Assembly: GCA_031272095.1 (NCBI GenBank)
Contig: JAISUM010000050.1
Span: forward strand, 1-37,791
DNA length: 37,791 bases
Direction: 5' to 3'
From: Candidatus Symbiothrix sp.
GTDB taxonomy: Bacteria > Bacteroidota > Bacteroidia > Bacteroidales > Azobacteroidaceae
Under the pieces are notes generated by a model that made no database searches, was not told the origin of the DNA, and saw nothing but the letters and a program-made list of their open reading frames with translations. This document shows positions 35,187 to 37,791 of this stretch, piece by piece. Position 1 is the first letter of the stretch, and each line of letters opens with the position of its first letter. The position numbers and the translations under genes were made by a program.

Positions 35187-36809
35187 ATGGCAACGTTACG
35201 CAAAAAACTGCCGATTGGCATACAAACTTTTGAGACAATTATCAGCGAAAATTATGTTTACGTTGATAAAACGCGGTATTTGGTCGAAATGATTGATACA
35301 GGCAAAATTTATTTCCTGTCCCGTCCGCGTCGTTTCGGCAAATCGTTGACTGTATCGACCTTTGATGCAATGTTTTCCGGCAAAAAAGAACTGTTCAAGG
35401 GACTGTATGCCGAAGAGTTTATGAATCGGGCGGATTATTACAGTTCGCCGGTTATTCGTCTGGATATGAGCCAGGTAACAACATATTCCAACTTTGAAAG
35501 ATTCGAGGCGTCGATAAATCTCATGCTTGAAAGTATTGCAAAAAAATATGACATTGAGATTAATAACAGTTTTTCGCCGGATGTTATTTTCAACAAATTA
35601 ATTCAGGATATTGCCCAAAAACACGGTAAAGTTGTGATTTTGCTCGACGAATACGATAAACCCTACGTCGATTTCTTCACTCAACCCGAAAAAGCAGAGC
35701 AGATTAGAGGTTTTTTGCGAAACTTCTATGTCCAAATAAAAGCAAACGACGAATATATCCGCTTTGTGTTTATCACCGGAATTTCAAAATTTGCCCGTTT
35801 CGGCGTGTTTTCGGGCTTAAATTCGCCTGAAGATATTTCACTGACAAAACGATATGGCAAAATGCTGGGATATTCCGAAGAAGAAATCGTTAAATATTTT
35901 TCGGAAGAATTAAAAGATACTGCTGAAGAATTGGGAATTTCCGTTGACGCACTGCTTGACAGAATGCGTTATTATTACGACGGATTCTGTTTCGACGGCA
36001 TTCATAAACTTTACAATCCGTTTTCTACTATCAACTTTTTCAAAGCAAAAAGTTTCGACAATTTTTGGATGGAATCAGGCACTACCAAATTGATTACGGA
36101 TTATCTGAAAACGCATAAATTAAGTGTAGAGCAGTTTCATAATATTCAGGTTTCGCGCGATTTTGCTCGAAGTCCGGGCGATATGGATTCGACGCCGCCC
36201 GAAGGTTTTCTTTATCAAGGCGGATATTTGACCATCAGCCGCGCCGAAGGCGAGTTTTTAGCGCTTGATTATCCTAATACAGAGGTGCTTAACTCGATGT
36301 CGCGCTTGGTGTCGGAAATTGTTTGCAAACGTAACGACGATGATTTTGCGCATTATCGCAGCGATTTGTTGGCAGCACTTTCTTCCAAAAATAAAGAGAA
36401 ACTTTCAAAAGTATTTAATTGCCTTTTGGCAAGTATTCCGTACGATGATTTCAGGCGTGGCGCCGAACGAAATATCTCTGATAATATTTATGACTTTCCT
36501 TTGCACGAATGGCACTATCGTTCGATGATTCTGGCTTTTGTGCGCGGTTGCGGAGTGGCTGCTGTTGCCGAAATGCACACCAATCTGGGGCGTGCCGACT
36601 TGGTGCTGGACTATCTGGGAAATGTTTGGGTAATAGAAATTAAAGTAGCATACAAACCGGAAGACGTACCTGCAAAACTTGCCGAAGCAAAAGCGCAAAT
36701 TATAGACGGCAATTACACAGCGCCTTATCCCAATTCTACCGCAATCGCAATGGTGATTGACGATACCAAACGGGAATTTACGGAAAGCGAAATAGTGGTT
36801 AGTAGTTAG
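35187..36809 (+). CDS. AAA-ATPase-like / PD-(D/E)XK nuclease-like protein
   Basis: LPIGIQTFETIISENYVYVDKTRYLVEMIDTGKIYFLSRPRRFGKSLTVSTFDAMFSGKKELFKGLY; VILLDEYDKPYVDFF; C-terminal GRADLVLDYLGNVWVIEIKVAY (nuclease core). Confidence 0.88.
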   Translation: MATLRKKLPIGIQTFETIISENYVYVDKTRYLVEMIDTGKIYFLSRPRRFGKSLTVSTFDAMFSGKKELFKGLYAEEFMNRADYYSSPVIRLDMSQVTTYSNFERFEASINLMLESIAKKYDIEINNSFSPDVIFNKLIQDIAQKHGKVVILLDEYDKPYVDFFTQPEKAEQIRGFLRNFYVQIKANDEYIRFVFITGISKFARFGVFSGLNSPEDISLTKRYGKMLGYSEEEIVKYFSEELKDTAEELGISVDALLDRMRYYYDGFCFDGIHKLYNPFSTINFFKAKSFDNFWMESGTTKLITDYLKTHKLSVEQFHNIQVSRDFARSPGDMDSTPPEGFLYQGGYLTISRAEGEFLALDYPNTEVLNSMSRLVSEIVCKRNDDDFAHYRSDLLAALSSKNKEKLSKVFNCLLASIPYDDFRRGAERNISDNIYDFPLHEWHYRSMILAFVRGCGVAAVAEMHTNLGRADLVLDYLGNVWVIEIKVAYKPEDVPAKLAEAKAQIIDGNYTAPYPNSTAIAMVIDDTKREFTESEIVVSS

Positions 36810-36820
36810 TAGTTAGTGAA
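36793..36820 (+). repeat. Heptamer array (TAGTGGT TAGTAGT TAGTAGT TAGTGAA)
   Basis: Four units; the stop TAG (36807-36809) lies inside. Confidence 0.8.
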
Positions 36821-36868
36821 AAATCATATAAATCAATAGAGTCATTCTAAAATCAATTCAGACAATAA

Positions 36869-37791
36869 ATGCTTTTCAACTCACTCACTTTTGCCCTGTT
36901 CTTTCCAACAGTTTTTCTGATTTATTGGTTTGCGTTTCCCGTAAGGGCAGGGCGCGCCCTGCCCCTGCAACTGCAAAACCTGTTTTTGCTTGCGGGCAGT
37001 TACGTCTTTTACGCCTGGGCTTCTTGGAAAATTCTTCCCCTACTCTTCGTTTCCACGCTCGTTTTCTACAGTTTGGGCATTGTCATCTTTGAGGCAAAAA
37101 CCGAAAAACGGAAAAGTTTGTTCGCCGTTTTGGGCGTTGTGGCGGGATTAGCGACATTGCTTTATTTCAAATACACCAACTTTTTCATTACCTCGTTCAA
37201 AGATCTGTTTGAAAGTTTTGGTTTGCAAACCAATCTGCACACTTTCAATATTATCGTTCCGGTAGGTATTTCTTTTTACACTTTCCGCTTGTTGAGTTAC
37301 GTAATCGATATAAACAGAGGTAAATACGAACCGACACGCGATTTTGTGACATTTGCCGCTTATGTGGCATTTTTTCCCTGTATTTTGTCGGGACCGATTG
37401 ACCGCCCCAATACATTGATTCCGCAACTGCAATCTAAACGCACATTCGATTACTCGCTTGCCGTGGATGGTTGCCGGCAAATTCTGTGGGGATTGTTCAA
37501 AAAAGTAGTCGTTGCCGACCAGTGCGCCAATTTTGTAAACGATATATGGGATTCTTTTCCTGATTATTCCGGAGGAACGCTTCTGATTGCCGCTATACTT
37601 TATGTATTTCAAATGTACGCCGATTTCTCCGGTTACAGCGACATGGCAATAGGTGTTGGCAAACTGATGGGGCTGAAAATCACGCAAAACTTCAATTATC
37701 CGCTTTTTGCGCAGAATATTGCCGATTTCTGGCGGCGCTGGCACATTTCACTCACCTCATGGCTGACCGATTATGTATTTATGCCGCTGAA
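36869..37791 (+). CDS. MBOAT-family O-acyltransferase (AlgI-like), truncated by window end
   Basis: My translation from ATG 36869 is open to the window end: MLFNSLTFALFFPTVFLIYWFAFPVRAGRALPLQLQNLFLLAGSYVFYAWASWKILPLL...CILSGPIDRPNTLIPQL...ADFSGYSDMAIGVGKLMGLKITQNFNYPLFAQNIADFWRRWHISLTSWLTDYVFMPL. Not in the ORF track because it has no stop. Confidence 0.9.
   Translation, partial: MLFNSLTFALFFPTVFLIYWFAFPVRAGRALPLQLQNLFLLAGSYVFYAWASWKILPLLFVSTLVFYSLGIVIFEAKTEKRKSLFAVLGVVAGLATLLYFKYTNFFITSFKDLFESFGLQTNLHTFNIIVPVGISFYTFRLLSYVIDINRGKYEPTRDFVTFAAYVAFFPCILSGPIDRPNTLIPQLQSKRTFDYSLAVDGCRQILWGLFKKVVVADQCANFVNDIWDSFPDYSGGTLLIAAILYVFQMYADFSGYSDMAIGVGKLMGLKITQNFNYPLFAQNIADFWRRWHISLTSWLTDYVFMPL
36945..36964. 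repeat. Palindrome family E, 20-bp perfect palindrome, in frame in the MBOAT gene
   Basis: GGGCAGGGCGCGCCCTGCCC; encodes RAGRALPL in context. Confidence 0.85.

Noticed and set aside
1-37791. tRNA, rRNA or prophage genes
   Set aside because: No tRNA-like cloverleaf, rRNA segment, integrase or phage structural gene was recognised by eye; a tRNAscan/Infernal run would be needed to be definitive.

Overview
This 37.8-kb window looks like a Bacteroidota (Bacteroidales-like) chromosome segment. Supporting signs are TAnnTTTG-type promoters, type IX secretion (T9SS) C-terminal sorting domains, a TonB-dependent receptor, and DUF5689/DUF6359/DUF3316-type proteins. Left part: an alginate-lyase-like secreted protein, a large InlB-repeat secreted protein, a small ORF with a 10-G tract, a GH29 fucosidase, a PQQ-propeller lipoprotein, a GT4 glycosyltransferase, an ABC exporter pair and a broken membrane/AraC-HTH gene. 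Centre: a tightly packed minus-strand run of eight genes (TonB receptor, DUF5689 lipoprotein, DUF6359 protein, two EndoI-family nucleases, dnaE, trxA, aroB), which I read as a possible extracellular nucleic-acid capture locus fused upstream of housekeeping genes. Right part: acyl-ACP thioesterase, proC, S41 peptidase, DUF3316 protein, beta-CASP MBL hydrolase, an AAA-ATPase/PD-(D/E)XK protein and a truncated MBOAT acyltransferase. The most unusual signal is a dense set of small repeats in two classes with opposite coding behaviour. (i) Hairpin-forming palindromes of at least five families; four of these are inserted in frame and stop-free inside proteins (T9SS sorting domain, AroB, the InlB-repeat protein, MBOAT), and two families show compensatory stem changes. 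(ii) Degenerate heptamer arrays (TTAGTGR / YCACTAA) with stops in all six frames; five of six overlap or supply the stop codon of the upstream gene. All calls are from reading the sequence and the supplied ORF track; no database search was run.
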